Under the pieces are notes generated by a model. The model ran no database searches and was not told the origin of the DNA. It saw only the letters and a list, made by a program, of their open reading frames with translations. Positions 27,424-37,910 of a DNA stretch of 64,000 nt are shown here, piece after piece (the first letter of the stretch is position 1; each line of letters starts with the position of its first letter). Both the position numbers and the translations under genes were made by a program. Origin of the DNA: Armatimonas rosea (GTDB taxonomy: Bacteria; Armatimonadota; Armatimonadia; Armatimonadales; Armatimonadaceae); contig NZ_JACHGW010000006.1 of the NCBI RefSeq assembly GCF_014202505.1, positions 157,852 through 221,851 of the forward strand, written 5' to 3'.

Positions 27424-28608
27424 TTAGTTTGCGAGCTGCGCGACAATCTCTCGGGCGATCTCCAGAGAGGCAGTCGCGGCGGGTGAGGGGGCGTTGCAGA
27501 CATGAAGCTGGCGCTCCCCCCGCACAAAGAGAAAGTCATCGACCAATTGGCCGTCGTCGCGGAGGGCTTGGGCACGCACCCCTGCCCCCGCCGGGATAAC
27601 GTCCTCGGGTCGAATCTCCGGGATCAGAGTCTGCATTGAGCGCACAAAGAGAGCCTTGCTGAGCGAGCGAGCGATCTCCCGCAGGCCTTCGTCGCCGTGC
27701 CGCACCGCGAGCCGCCAGAACGCGGGGTAGGTCAGGGTCTCCCAGAGCTCGCCGAGCTGGAGATCGGATTTTTTGTAGCCCTCCCGCGCCAGCGCCAGCA
27801 CAGCATTGGGCCCCGCGTGGACGCTGCCGTCGATCATCCGCGTAAAATGCACCCCGAGGAAGGGGAAGCTGGGGTTCGGGACAGGGTAGATTAGCCCGCG
27901 GACGAGCCCACGGCGCTCGGGGACGAGCTCGTAGTACTCTCCTCGAAAGGGAACGATCTTTGCTCCGGGCTGTGCGCCGGCAAGCTCCGCCACTTTATCG
28001 CTATAGAGTCCTGCGCAGTTGATCACGAAGCGGCTCTCAAAGCTCCCTCGGGTTGTCTCTAGCACGACCGAGTCGGTGGTTCGGGTGAGCCCCGTGACCT
28101 TGGTGCTTCGGCAGAGCTCCGCTCCCTGTTCGCGTGCTTGGTCGGCCAGGGCCTCGGTGACCTGGCGGTAGTCGATAATCCCGGTCTGGGCAACCCAGAG
28201 CCCCCCGACCCCACGCACGGCAGGCTCGTAGTCGGTGAGGCGCTCTGGGCCAAGCCGCTCGACTGGGACACCATTGGCGAGAGCGCGCTCAGCCAGGGTC
28301 TCTAGCCGGGGGAGCTCGTCGGGGTGGGAGGCGACAATGAGCTTGCCACAGCGCTCGTGGGCGACTCCGTGTTGCTGGCAGAACTCCACCATCCGCCTGG
28401 CCCCGGCGACCGCCATCCGCGCCTTGGCACTGCCGGGCTTGTAGTAGATTCCCGAGTGGATCACCCCAGAGTTGTGCCCGGTCTGGTGCGCCGCCCAGCG
28501 GTCTTCTTTCTCGACGAGGAGCAGGCGTGCCGTTGGGTGGCGCTTACCCAGCTCGACCAGAGTCGCCAGCCCGACAATGCCCCCCCCAATAACGGCGTAG
28601 TCGAACAT
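27424..28608 (-). CDS. lhgO: L-2-hydroxyglutarate oxidase
   Basis: A 394-residue FAD-dependent oxidase of the DAO family. The FAD glycine motif opens the protein (YAVIGGGIVGLATLVELGKR). The LhgO hallmark HQTGHNSGVIHSGIYYKPGS is intact, and VPFRGEYYEL and PNPSFPFLGVHFTRMIDG follow in the substrate domain. It oxidises L-2-hydroxyglutarate to 2-oxoglutarate, removing a by-product of TCA-cycle enzymes. ATG 28608 is 3 bases after the DUF1080 stop, so the two form an operon. Confidence 0.88.
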   Translation of the reverse strand: MFDYAVIGGGIVGLATLVELGKRHPTARLLLVEKEDRWAAHQTGHNSGVIHSGIYYKPGSAKARMAVAGARRMVEFCQQHGVAHERCGKLIVASHPDELPRLETLAERALANGVPVERLGPERLTDYEPAVRGVGGLWVAQTGIIDYRQVTEALADQAREQGAELCRSTKVTGLTRTTDSVVLETTRGSFESRFVINCAGLYSDKVAELAGAQPGAKIVPFRGEYYELVPERRGLVRGLIYPVPNPSFPFLGVHFTRMIDGSVHAGPNAVLALAREGYKKSDLQLGELWETLTYPAFWRLAVRHGDEGLREIARSLSKALFVRSMQTLIPEIRPEDVIPAGAGVRAQALRDDGQLVDDFLFVRGERQLHVCNAPSPAATASLEIAREIVAQLAN

Positions 28609-28611
28609 GCT

Positions 28612-29247
28612 CTAGAGGGGGCGGACCCAGATATTACGGAAGCGCACGGGGTTGCCGTGGTCCTGTAGGTAGAGCGGTCCTTTGGCGGCGATCCCCTTGA
28701 GCGGCGCCGAGGTCGTGGGCTCGCCAGTGACCGGAATGTTGTCTTGGATCAAGACCCCGTTGTGGAGCACGGTAAACGAGCCGGGCTGAACCTTCCCATC
28801 GGGGAGCTGCTTGGGGGCGTGGAAGATAATGTCGTAGGCTTGCCACTCGCCGGGCTTGCGGCAGGCATTGACGAGCGGGGCATTGTGGCCGTAGAACGCG
28901 CCGGCTTGGCCGTTGAAGTAGGTCTTGTTGTTGTAGGAGTCGAGCACCTGGATCTCGTAGCGGCCCATGAGGTAGACCCCACTGTTGCCGCGCCCTTGGC
29001 CGTCGCCCTTGACCGTGCTAGGGGAGGCCCACTCGACATGGAGCTGGCAGTCGCCAAACTCTTGCTTGGAGAAAATCCCCCCAAAGTTGGTGGTCTCCAG
29101 CACTCCGTTTTCTAGCTTCCAGCGCGGCTCGGGGCTACGCTCGCCACGAAAGGCGCTCATGTTCTTGCCGTCAAAGAGGACGATGGCATCGGAGGGTGGC
29201 CCACCAAGGGGACCGGGATCGACGATACGGGGCTCGGTTTGTCGCAT
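28612..29247 (-). CDS. DUF1080 (3-keto-disaccharide hydrolase-like) protein
   Basis: A 211-residue concanavalin-like jelly-roll domain of the DUF1080 family. Blocks seen: AIVLFDGKNMSAFRGE, WKLENGVLETT, RGNSGVYLMGRYEIQVLDSY and GPLYLQDHGNPVRFRNIWVRPL, the last a standard family ending. Related proteins cleave 3-keto-glycosides. No signal peptide is seen. ATG 29247 is chosen by a TACAAT box 5 bases upstream; an upstream in-frame extension would overlap the regulatory repeats at 29291-29357. Confidence 0.8.
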   Translation of the reverse strand: MRQTEPRIVDPGPLGGPPSDAIVLFDGKNMSAFRGERSPEPRWKLENGVLETTNFGGIFSKQEFGDCQLHVEWASPSTVKGDGQGRGNSGVYLMGRYEIQVLDSYNNKTYFNGQAGAFYGHNAPLVNACRKPGEWQAYDIIFHAPKQLPDGKVQPGSFTVLHNGVLIQDNIPVTGEPTTSAPLKGIAAKGPLYLQDHGNPVRFRNIWVRPL

Positions 29248-29252
29248 GGCCA

Positions 29253-29258
29253 ATTGTA
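29253..29258 (-). promoter_or_regulatory. Leaderless-type -10 element of the DUF1080-lhgO operon
   Basis: The minus strand reads TTTGGTACAAT, ending 5 bases before ATG 29247. Confidence 0.55.
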
Positions 29259-29290
29259 CCAAACGCTCCTCATTTTTGGGCGAGAGAATT

Positions 29291-29318
29291 GTGTCCGTAA
29301 AGATAAATTTAAGGACAC
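29291..29318. repeat. Inverted repeat in divergent regulatory region
   Basis: GTGTCCGTAAA, six bases, TTTAAGGACAC: 11-bp arms with one mismatch. It lies between the DUF1080 and MerR-like promoters, about 20 bases upstream of a second repeat. Confidence 0.65.
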
Positions 29319-29335
29319 ATTGTTGATATTCGTGC

Positions 29336-29368
29336 ATCTTGCGCAGTATCGCAAGATATGTGTATAAT
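29336..29368 (+). promoter_or_regulatory. MerR-like gene promoter with operator-like repeat
   Basis: A perfect inverted repeat ATCTTGCG-cagtat-CGCAAGAT (29336-29357) overlaps a weak -35 (TTGCGC, 29339-29344). An 18-base spacer leads to TATAAT (29363-29368), which ends 6 bases before ATG 29375. A long spacer with a dyad is typical of MerR-family targets, suggesting autoregulation. Confidence 0.55.
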
Positions 29369-29374
29369 CACAAC

Positions 29375-29752
29375 ATGACAATGCGCGAAATCGCAAGAGA
29401 ATGTGATATCCCAGAAAGCACGCTGCGCGTCTGGCGGGATGAGTTTGAGGCGTTTTTACCCGCGGTGGGTGAAGGGAAGCGGCGGCGCTACTCCGAGGCG
29501 AGCCAGGAGCTCCTACGGCAGCTCGTGGCGTGGAAAAAAGTGGGGATGCCCGCCGAGCAGATTCGGGGCGAGCTGGCCCGGCGCAACACGCCCCAGGCAC
29601 GCGTCCGACGACGGACCGGTGAGAGCCAGCTCGACGAGGTGCTAGCGCTCCTACGTGCTCAAGCATCGGAGCTCGCGGCACTGCGAGCCGAAGTCGGGGA
29701 GCTACGGCGCGTGCTGGGGCAGCACGCCAAGCCCCCTCGCTTTATGGGCTAG
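29375..29752 (+). CDS. MerR-like DNA-binding protein with coiled-coil tail
   Basis: 125 residues. The N-terminal winged HTH has MerR signatures (MREIARECDIPESTLRVWRDEFEAFLP, then GKRRRYSEASQELLRQLVAWKKVGMPAEQIRGEL). Residues ~85-115 form a leucine/alanine coiled coil for dimerisation (LDEVLALLRAQASELAALRAEVGELRR). There is no effector domain, so it may sense through partners. It starts at ATG 29375 under a TATAAT box; a second ATG is two codons on. The stop overlaps the convergent synthetase gene by 11 bases. Confidence 0.75.
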   Translation: MTMREIARECDIPESTLRVWRDEFEAFLPAVGEGKRRRYSEASQELLRQLVAWKKVGMPAEQIRGELARRNTPQARVRRRTGESQLDEVLALLRAQASELAALRAEVGELRRVLGQHAKPPRFMG

Positions 29753-32150
29753 CGTGCTGGTGCGCCTCAGCGAGGCAGGCACGGAGCTGCTCGGCGACAG
29801 TGTCGACCGTCGGCAGGTTCAGCATCTCTGCGTGCGTGCCCACAAAAGGAACGACCTGAAAGCCACTGGTGACGAGCTGTCCCCACGCGAGGCGTGAGTC
29901 GCTTGCGGAGCCTGGGGCATCGACGGGGCAAGCAAGGAGCTGGACAACCCGCGCGGCGAGCGGGCAAGGGCGGTAGCGGCTTAGCGCCAGCCAGTTCCGG
30001 CACGTGATGTACTTGGTCCGTCGCGTGGTAGGCTCGTGAGTGAGCCTGCCCACGAGCCGAAGAAAATAGCCCCACCGGGAGAGCCAAGAGCGCTGAAGGT
30101 GGTAGGTATCGATCAAGACCACGACGGCGACCTCTTCTCCCGACTGCAGGAGCTGCTGGGCCATCTCGTAGGCGATAATCCCCCCCGACGATCCCCCCGC
30201 CAAGTAATACGGCCCCTTCGGCTGGACACCCCGAATCTCCGAGATATAGGCCGCAGCCATCACTTCCACACTCCGGTGGGGGGCCTCTGTTGGATTGAGA
30301 CCGCTCGCCTGAAGGCCGTAGAGTGGTTGGTCCTTGCCTAATGCCAGCGCCAAGAGTCGGTAGTTGAGCACATTGGCACCAAGTGCATGGACACAGAACA
30401 GAGGGGGGAGGCTTCCCTCCGGCTGGAGGGGCACTAAACAAGACCAGCTTGTCGGTGTCGAGACAAAAAGCGCAAGAGCCTGGAGAGTCGGTGCACCAAT
30501 CAAAACCTGGACAGGAAGCACCATCCCCCACTGCTTCTGGATGAGGCTCATGACGTGCGCCGCCTGCAACGATGTCCCACCAAGCGCAAAGAACGAGACG
30601 TTGCGTGAGGGCACGGGACAGCCCAAGACCCGCTCCCAGAGCTCCGCCAGCTGTCGCTCGTCGGGCGTCTGGGGAGGATCAGACGGCTCCGAGGGCAGGG
30701 CGAGGGTCCGCAGGGCGAGCAGATCAGCCTTGCCATTTGGGGTTCGGGGGATCTCGTTTAGTAAGATCGCCGTCTTGGGAACGAGATAGTCGGGCAGGAC
30801 GGCTTGTAGCTGGGAGAGCACCTCGTCAGGCGGAATCCTTTCTAGCGCGGACTTGGCGTGGGTATAGAACAGGACGAGCCCTGCTTGCTCGTGCTCGATA
30901 GCATAGCCCTCCTGAATCCCAGCGAGTGCATTTGCGGCTTGCTCGATGACCTCGGGCTGGATGCGCACGCCATTAATCTTGAGGAGCCTGTCTTTGCGGC
31001 CCGTAAGCCAGAGTGTTCCGTCGTCATCGACAAAACCAAGGTCGCCCGTCGCAAACTGGACCCCCTCTGTAGAGACTCGGTGCACAGGGGAGTGCTCGTG
31101 GCCAAAGTAGCCCTCTGGGATATGGGCGCTCTGGACACAGATCTCCCCGAGCGCACGGGGAGCAATGGTCTTGCCCCCGGGATCGACAATTAGTACGCGC
31201 TTGCCTTCAACGGCGGTGCCCAGCGGGACCATGGTGGGTGGGATCGGCTCGCCGTGGCGAAAGAGCCACTGCGTGATCGTGCGCGCCTCGGAGCTGGCGT
31301 ACGCCACTTGGAGGGTGGTCGGTGCGGGGAAAAACTGGTCGAAGAGGACGATATCTTGTGGGGTGACTAGCTCGGCGCTGAGGCTGAGGAGTCGTAGCGT
31401 CGGGAATGTCTCTTCGGGGCTGAGCTGCTGGGTAAGCTGACGAAAGACACTGGTCACCATGTTGGAGATAGTGATCTGTCTCTGTCTAAGCCAGTCGGGA
31501 AGCGCAGTTACACCCTCCGCTGCAATATCGTAGAGGTGGAGGCTGGCACCGCTCAGGAGCGCGGGGTAGACACAGGCGACCGAGGCACTGAACCAGCCTG
31601 CAAACTGGAGATCAAAGGCATCGTGCTCGTAGAGAGAGAGGGCTCGCTGCTGCCGGGCGGCGTCAAAGCAGAGCTGGCTGTCGGTGTAGAGAACCCCCTT
31701 GGGAGTGCCCGTGGTCCCCGAGGTGAAAAACAGCGCGGCACCCGAGCTAGGCTCCCGCGTGTTTATTGGCAGGACGGTGGCCCCGCCCGTGAGCGCAAGA
31801 GGGATGGCCGGGATATCTACCGGCAGACTCGCTGTTACGCCGTCCCCGACTAGCGCAACCTCAAACCCAACCTGCTGCTGGAGCTGCGCCAGATAGGCTG
31901 GCGGCGACGTGGGCGAGAGAGGGACATAGTAGTACCCCCGGCTCAGGACCGCAAGCGCCCCGACAATCGATAGGGTATCCGTTGGGGAGAGAATTGCGAC
32001 AGGTGACCCCGGCGCAAGGTCAGGGAGTGCACTCGCCACGATCGCGATGGCGTCTCTCAGCTCCGCAAAGGTAAGTGCGAGGTGGGCATCCCGCAGCGCG
32101 AGACGTCGCGGATGACGCTGAATTGCGTGAAGCACTGCGGAATACAACAT
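29742..32150 (-). CDS. Stand-alone A-PCP-TE nonribosomal peptide synthetase-like enzyme
   Basis: An 802-residue tridomain protein. Adenylation domain, residues ~1-490: ATP loop LFFTSGTTGTPKGV, A7 FATGDLGFVDDDG, A8 GRKDRLLKINGVRIQPEVIE, A10 lysine in PRTPNGKADLL. Carrier domain ~505-575 with the phosphopantetheine serine in FFALGGTSLQAAHV. Thioesterase ~590-800 with nucleophile GGSSGG and a late histidine in GTHAEML. There is no condensation domain. The same A-T-TE order occurs in enzymes that dimerise aryl pyruvates (furanone and quinone synthetases), so a small cyclised product is possible. No tailoring genes are adjacent. A TAGAAT box lies 12 bases before ATG 32150. Confidence 0.85.
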   Translation of the reverse strand: MLYSAVLHAIQRHPRRLALRDAHLALTFAELRDAIAIVASALPDLAPGSPVAILSPTDTLSIVGALAVLSRGYYYVPLSPTSPPAYLAQLQQQVGFEVALVGDGVTASLPVDIPAIPLALTGGATVLPINTREPSSGAALFFTSGTTGTPKGVLYTDSQLCFDAARQQRALSLYEHDAFDLQFAGWFSASVACVYPALLSGASLHLYDIAAEGVTALPDWLRQRQITISNMVTSVFRQLTQQLSPEETFPTLRLLSLSAELVTPQDIVLFDQFFPAPTTLQVAYASSEARTITQWLFRHGEPIPPTMVPLGTAVEGKRVLIVDPGGKTIAPRALGEICVQSAHIPEGYFGHEHSPVHRVSTEGVQFATGDLGFVDDDGTLWLTGRKDRLLKINGVRIQPEVIEQAANALAGIQEGYAIEHEQAGLVLFYTHAKSALERIPPDEVLSQLQAVLPDYLVPKTAILLNEIPRTPNGKADLLALRTLALPSEPSDPPQTPDERQLAELWERVLGCPVPSRNVSFFALGGTSLQAAHVMSLIQKQWGMVLPVQVLIGAPTLQALALFVSTPTSWSCLVPLQPEGSLPPLFCVHALGANVLNYRLLALALGKDQPLYGLQASGLNPTEAPHRSVEVMAAAYISEIRGVQPKGPYYLAGGSSGGIIAYEMAQQLLQSGEEVAVVVLIDTYHLQRSWLSRWGYFLRLVGRLTHEPTTRRTKYITCRNWLALSRYRPCPLAARVVQLLACPVDAPGSASDSRLAWGQLVTSGFQVVPFVGTHAEMLNLPTVDTVAEQLRACLAEAHQHASP

Positions 32151-32162
32151 GGAGCTGCCGCC

Positions 32163-32168
32163 ATTCTA
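32163..32168 (-). promoter_or_regulatory. -10 element of the A-PCP-TE gene
   Basis: The minus strand reads GGGGTAGAAT, ending 12 bases before the ATG. This gives at most a very short leader. Confidence 0.5.
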
Positions 32169-32268
32169 CCCCACCTCTTCGCTCGCTTCTCGGCTACCCA
32201 GCCAGCGTCCGAGAAAGAAGAGAAAGGCCGCGATGGTAGCGATGCCTACACGATACGTCACTTAACGA

Positions 32269-32697
32269 TTACTGTCTTGAGTTAGTCTCTTCCATCCGAC
32301 CTAGCCAGTACCCCAAGACAAATAGCACGGCAGCACCAGCGACATAATCTAATGTCCAACCAACAAGCATAGCTTGCTTGATATCGGGGCGAATGCTGAG
32401 CTCAATAGGGATATTAGCACCCGCAATTATCAATACACAAGACGCCGCTACTGTCAGTAGAACTCGCGTTAGTAAGGACAGACGCAACAAAGTAGTGAAA
32501 CCACTCGCTAGGCAACAAAGAGCATAGAGGACTGTTGCAATACCACGAACATAGTAAAGGTCAAAGGCTTGGGTGAAAGTATCTTCTTCCTTATACGATG
32601 CCAGTAAGCAGGAGAACACGCCCCATAGCACAAGCACCCAACCTGCGATCAATTGTATCACGGAGCGATGGGAGCCACGGTTGCCCAGTCGGTTCAT
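32269..32697 (-). CDS. Four-helix membrane protein of unknown function
   Basis: 142 residues from ATG 32697, preceded by AGGAGAAAGGGG; an ATG at 32724 in frame is a weaker option. Four hydrophobic segments are visible (VIQLIAGWVLVLWGVFSCLLA, GIATVLYALCCLASGF, LLTRVLLTVAASCVLIIAGA, VGWTLDYVAGAAVLFVLGYWLG). Base composition is more AT-rich than its neighbours. No family recognised. Confidence 0.6.
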   Translation of the reverse strand: MNRLGNRGSHRSVIQLIAGWVLVLWGVFSCLLASYKEEDTFTQAFDLYYVRGIATVLYALCCLASGFTTLLRLSLLTRVLLTVAASCVLIIAGANIPIELSIRPDIKQAMLVGWTLDYVAGAAVLFVLGYWLGRMEETNSRQ

Positions 32698-32747
32698 TGC
32701 CCCTTTCTCCTGCTGGTTTTGCATCGCTCATGGTACCGGAAAATGCA

Positions 32748-32777
32748 ATGAGCCGGAGGGAAATCCCTCCGGCTCAT
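32748..32777 (-). terminator. Hairpin terminator (distal) downstream of acnA
   Basis: A 13-bp perfect stem, ATGAGCCGGAGGG and its complement, with a 4-base loop. Followed on the minus strand by TGCATTTTCC. Confidence 0.6.
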
Positions 32778-32816
32778 CTCCCAATCTTACCCGTCCTCGG
32801 GACGCTCCTTACCTTG

Positions 32817-32840
32817 TGCCGGGGATTGAAATCCCCGGCA
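32817..32840 (-). terminator. Hairpin (proximal) downstream of acnA
   Basis: TGCCGGGGAT, TGAA, ATCCCCGGCA: a 10-bp perfect stem 12 bases after the acnA stop. There is no strong T-run. With the stem at 32748-32777 it forms a tandem 3' structure. Confidence 0.55.
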
Positions 32841-32852
32841 ACGGCAACCCGA

Positions 32853-35528
<2,676 letters not shown>

Positions 35529-35559
35529 TGATCTTGTCCTCATTTTTCCGGGCGCGTCC

Positions 35560-35569
35560 GTCACGTGAC
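35560..35569. promoter_or_regulatory. Palindrome GTCACGTGAC in the acnA leader
   Basis: A perfect 10-bp palindrome about 10-18 bases downstream of the predicted acnA start site. A regulator site is possible. Confidence 0.35.
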
Positions 35570-35584
35570 CGGTTGTCTAGTTGT

Positions 35585-35614
35585 ATTGTACCTTCTTCTG
35601 TGTTATGCTCCCAA
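35585..35614 (-). promoter_or_regulatory. acnA promoter
   Basis: On the minus strand TTGGGA (35609-35614), 18 bases, TACAAT (35585-35590, preceded by GG). It gives a leader of ~50 bases. The -35 lies just outside the stop of the ATP-grasp gene region. Confidence 0.5.
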
Positions 35615-35624
35615 TGAATTGATT

Positions 35625-36383
35625 TCATGGAATGAATGCATTTTTTGCATGAGTAAGCTCTTCCCAGCGGGCACGGAGCAGCTCGGCGTAGGCGCTGCCG
35701 ATCAGCCCGCCGTGGCCCAGCGCGTAGCCGTCGTTGAGCTCCACCAGCGCGGTCTGGCCGGACTCTAGCACCCCGAAGTCGGCGCTGTAGCCCGCGGGGG
35801 CATCGGGGTAGGCGCTCAGGCAGGCGGTGATGGTCGCAGGATCGGGGAAGGTTAGGGGATGACCACGGTAGTGGAAGGTGCCGACTACCGCGCCGCGGAT
35901 CACAAAGCAGCGCCACTCGGAGAGAAAGTGCACGGGCTCTTGGCACAGCAGCGGAAAGTCGCTCGGGAGCGTGGGCTGGTTCGGGCGGGAGAGAATCAGC
36001 GCCTCCAGCGCATCGGGGCTGGTCACAACCTGCCCCGTGAAGGTCTTGTTGTCGAGTAGGGGCTTGACAAAGACGGGAAAGTCAGACGACTCCAGCACCT
36101 CCCCGACCGTGGACTCCCAGACCCGGCGGCAGGCAAAGCCGCGCAAGGGAACTGGGAGCGTGATGTGCTGCGGAGCGATCCCGAGGCGGGCGAGTGCATC
36201 CAGGACGGTATCGACACCGCCCACAACGACGGTCTCGGCGGAGAGGGGTGCGGTCTTGAGCGCCTCGCGTGTGACGAGGCTGATCTCGTAGCCGAAGTGA
36301 GAAAAACCCTGCGCGGCGGCGGTGGCGCTGGGGCTACTGGGAGCGCCCTGGGCATTGGCGACTATAAAGGCGATTCGAGGCAC
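35625..36383 (-). CDS. ATP-grasp domain protein (DUF4343-like)
   Basis: 252 residues. ATP-grasp features: DFPVFVKPLLDNKTFTGQVV (lysine and glycine-containing loop), LCQEPVHFLSEWRCFVIRGAVVG (acid/arginine region) and ALVELNDGYALGHGG with the metal-binding E/N pair near the C-terminus. It resembles the DUF4343/ATP-grasp family, ATP-dependent ligases whose substrates are mostly undefined. The start is GTG 36383, 5 bases after TATAAC. It is divergent from the LysR gene (35 bases), so LysR may control it. Confidence 0.7.
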   Translation of the reverse strand: MPRIAFIVANAQGAPSSPSATAAAQGFSHFGYEISLVTREALKTAPLSAETVVVGGVDTVLDALARLGIAPQHITLPVPLRGFACRRVWESTVGEVLESSDFPVFVKPLLDNKTFTGQVVTSPDALEALILSRPNQPTLPSDFPLLCQEPVHFLSEWRCFVIRGAVVGTFHYRGHPLTFPDPATITACLSAYPDAPAGYSADFGVLESGQTALVELNDGYALGHGGLIGSAYAELLRARWEELTHAKNAFIP

Positions 36384-36388
36384 GGCCT

Positions 36389-36394
36389 GTTATA
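36389..36394 (-). promoter_or_regulatory. Leaderless-type -10 element of the ATP-grasp gene
   Basis: The minus strand reads CCGGTATAAC, ending 5 bases before GTG 36383. Confidence 0.45.
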
Positions 36395-36418
36395 CCGGAA
36401 AGCGAGCGAGGAGAAAAG

Positions 36419-37309
36419 ATGGAGCTACGACAACTAGGGGCGTTTGTGACGGTCGCGCGGCGGGCGAGCTTCACCCGTGCGGCGGAGGAGCTACACCTGA
36501 CCCAGCCCGCCGTCACGCGGCAGATCGCGGCGCTGGAGAGCGAGCTGGGCGTGCTCCTCTTCGACCGGCTGGGCAAGAGCATCCAGCTCACGGGGGCGGG
36601 GGAGACGCTTTTGGGCTACGCCGAGCATATCCAGCGCCTCACTGATGAAGCCCACGAGGCGCTCTCGGAGCTGGCGGCGGGGCGTGCGGGGCGGATCGCG
36701 ATCGGGGCGGCGAGTACGCTGGCGACCTATGTCCTGCCGCCCCTGCTCACCCGCTTTCGCCAGGCCTACCCCGGTATCGAGCTCTCGCTACGCACCGGCC
36801 TCTCGGCGCGGGTGCGGGAGCTGGTGCTCAGTGGGGTCGTCGATATCGGGCTAGTGACCAGCGAGGGCGAGCCAACCCGCACCGACGGTGCCCTGCTCTC
36901 GGAGTCGCTCGGGGTCTACGAGACCGTCTTGGCCGTCCCGCCAGGCCACACCCTCGCGGGGCGCACCCGTGTCACCGTGGACGAGCTGGCGGGGGAGTCG
37001 CTGCTGGCCATGACTGAGGGCACCAACCTCCGCACCTACGCCGAGCACGTCCTCGCCGATGCCGGGGTCGTGGTGAGTGTCACGATGGAGCTAGACTCGG
37101 TCGAGGCCATCAAGCGCATGGTCGAGGCCGGCCTAGGCGTCTCACTCCTCCCACGGGTTGCCGTCGCCACCGAAGTGGACGCTGGCCGCCTCGTCGCCCT
37201 CACCCTCACCGGCGTCCCCCTCCCCGAGCGCCATATCGTCGTCCTGCGTCGAGGAGACAAGCACCAGAGCGGCCCACTGACAGCGTTTTTCACCTTGTTA
37301 CATCAATAA
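36419..37309 (+). CDS. LysR family transcriptional regulator
   Basis: 296 residues, the standard length. The N-terminal winged HTH is textbook LysR (MELRQLGAFVTVARRASFTRAAEELHLTQPAVTRQIAALE). The C-terminal periplasmic-binding-like effector domain starts near residue 90 (RIAIGAASTLATYVLPPLL). The CysB/CbbR-like layout does not reveal the ligand. AGGAG precedes ATG 36419. LysR regulators usually act on the divergent gene, here the ATP-grasp protein. Confidence 0.9.
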   Translation: MELRQLGAFVTVARRASFTRAAEELHLTQPAVTRQIAALESELGVLLFDRLGKSIQLTGAGETLLGYAEHIQRLTDEAHEALSELAAGRAGRIAIGAASTLATYVLPPLLTRFRQAYPGIELSLRTGLSARVRELVLSGVVDIGLVTSEGEPTRTDGALLSESLGVYETVLAVPPGHTLAGRTRVTVDELAGESLLAMTEGTNLRTYAEHVLADAGVVVSVTMELDSVEAIKRMVEAGLGVSLLPRVAVATEVDAGRLVALTLTGVPLPERHIVVLRRGDKHQSGPLTAFFTLLHQ

Positions 37310-37320
37310 GAAGATGGACT

Positions 37321-37896
37321 TTATCCGATTAGAAAGCCTCCAAAGACACTAGATTGGTAAATCCGAGGTTCGATGGAGAGAACTAGGGTAAAAAAATCGT
37401 CGTTATCAATGTCATCATCTTCATCACCAAAAAGTACATATTCTTCCTGGTCAAGTTGAGAAGCGTCGTAAAATGAACCAAATCGTTGGCTCAAGACATT
37501 GAGAAGAAAGAACGGCTCAAGTCCGCTTGCGACAAAATACACTGACTCGTTGTCGTAAATGCTCCATAGGAAGCCAGTGAACCGTTCAATAAAGATCGTT
37601 TTATAGCTGCTCTCAAAAATACAATAGAGTTCGGCGAAACGTAATTGTCCGTCCTCCATGCAGAACTGGATTTCTGCTTGCCAGTTAAGACTCAGGCTGT
37701 AAGAGTCAATTTGCCCCGGCAGGCCTGGCCAGAACAGAAAGTCTTTTTGGGCATCGGGGATGTCCAGCGCCTGAACAAACGCCCTTGAGAAGCGAACCCA
37801 TTTCGTCTCCCCAAAGCACCGGAGAACATCGTGGAGAGTCGGAAGGGCGGGCAGGAGACGCATTCCGTTTGGGACTTTAGGCTCGATCTCCCGCAT
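37321..37896 (-). CDS. Unknown acidic protein, AT-richer than neighbours
   Basis: 191 residues with no signal or membrane segment. Notable are an acidic run (FGDEDDDIDNDDF) and many aromatic residues (LFWPGLPGQIDSYSLSLNWQ). No family recognised. SMI1/KNR4-like or other immunity proteins share this style, but no motif supports that. Codon and base use is visibly more AT-rich than flanking genes, consistent with recent acquisition. AAGGA lies before ATG 37896, 14 bases after the GH76 stop, so it is transcribed last in that operon. Confidence 0.55.
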   Translation of the reverse strand: MREIEPKVPNGMRLLPALPTLHDVLRCFGETKWVRFSRAFVQALDIPDAQKDFLFWPGLPGQIDSYSLSLNWQAEIQFCMEDGQLRFAELYCIFESSYKTIFIERFTGFLWSIYDNESVYFVASGLEPFFLLNVLSQRFGSFYDASQLDQEEYVLFGDEDDDIDNDDFFTLVLSIEPRIYQSSVFGGFLIG

Positions 37897-37910
37897 CGTG
37901 GTTTCCTTGG

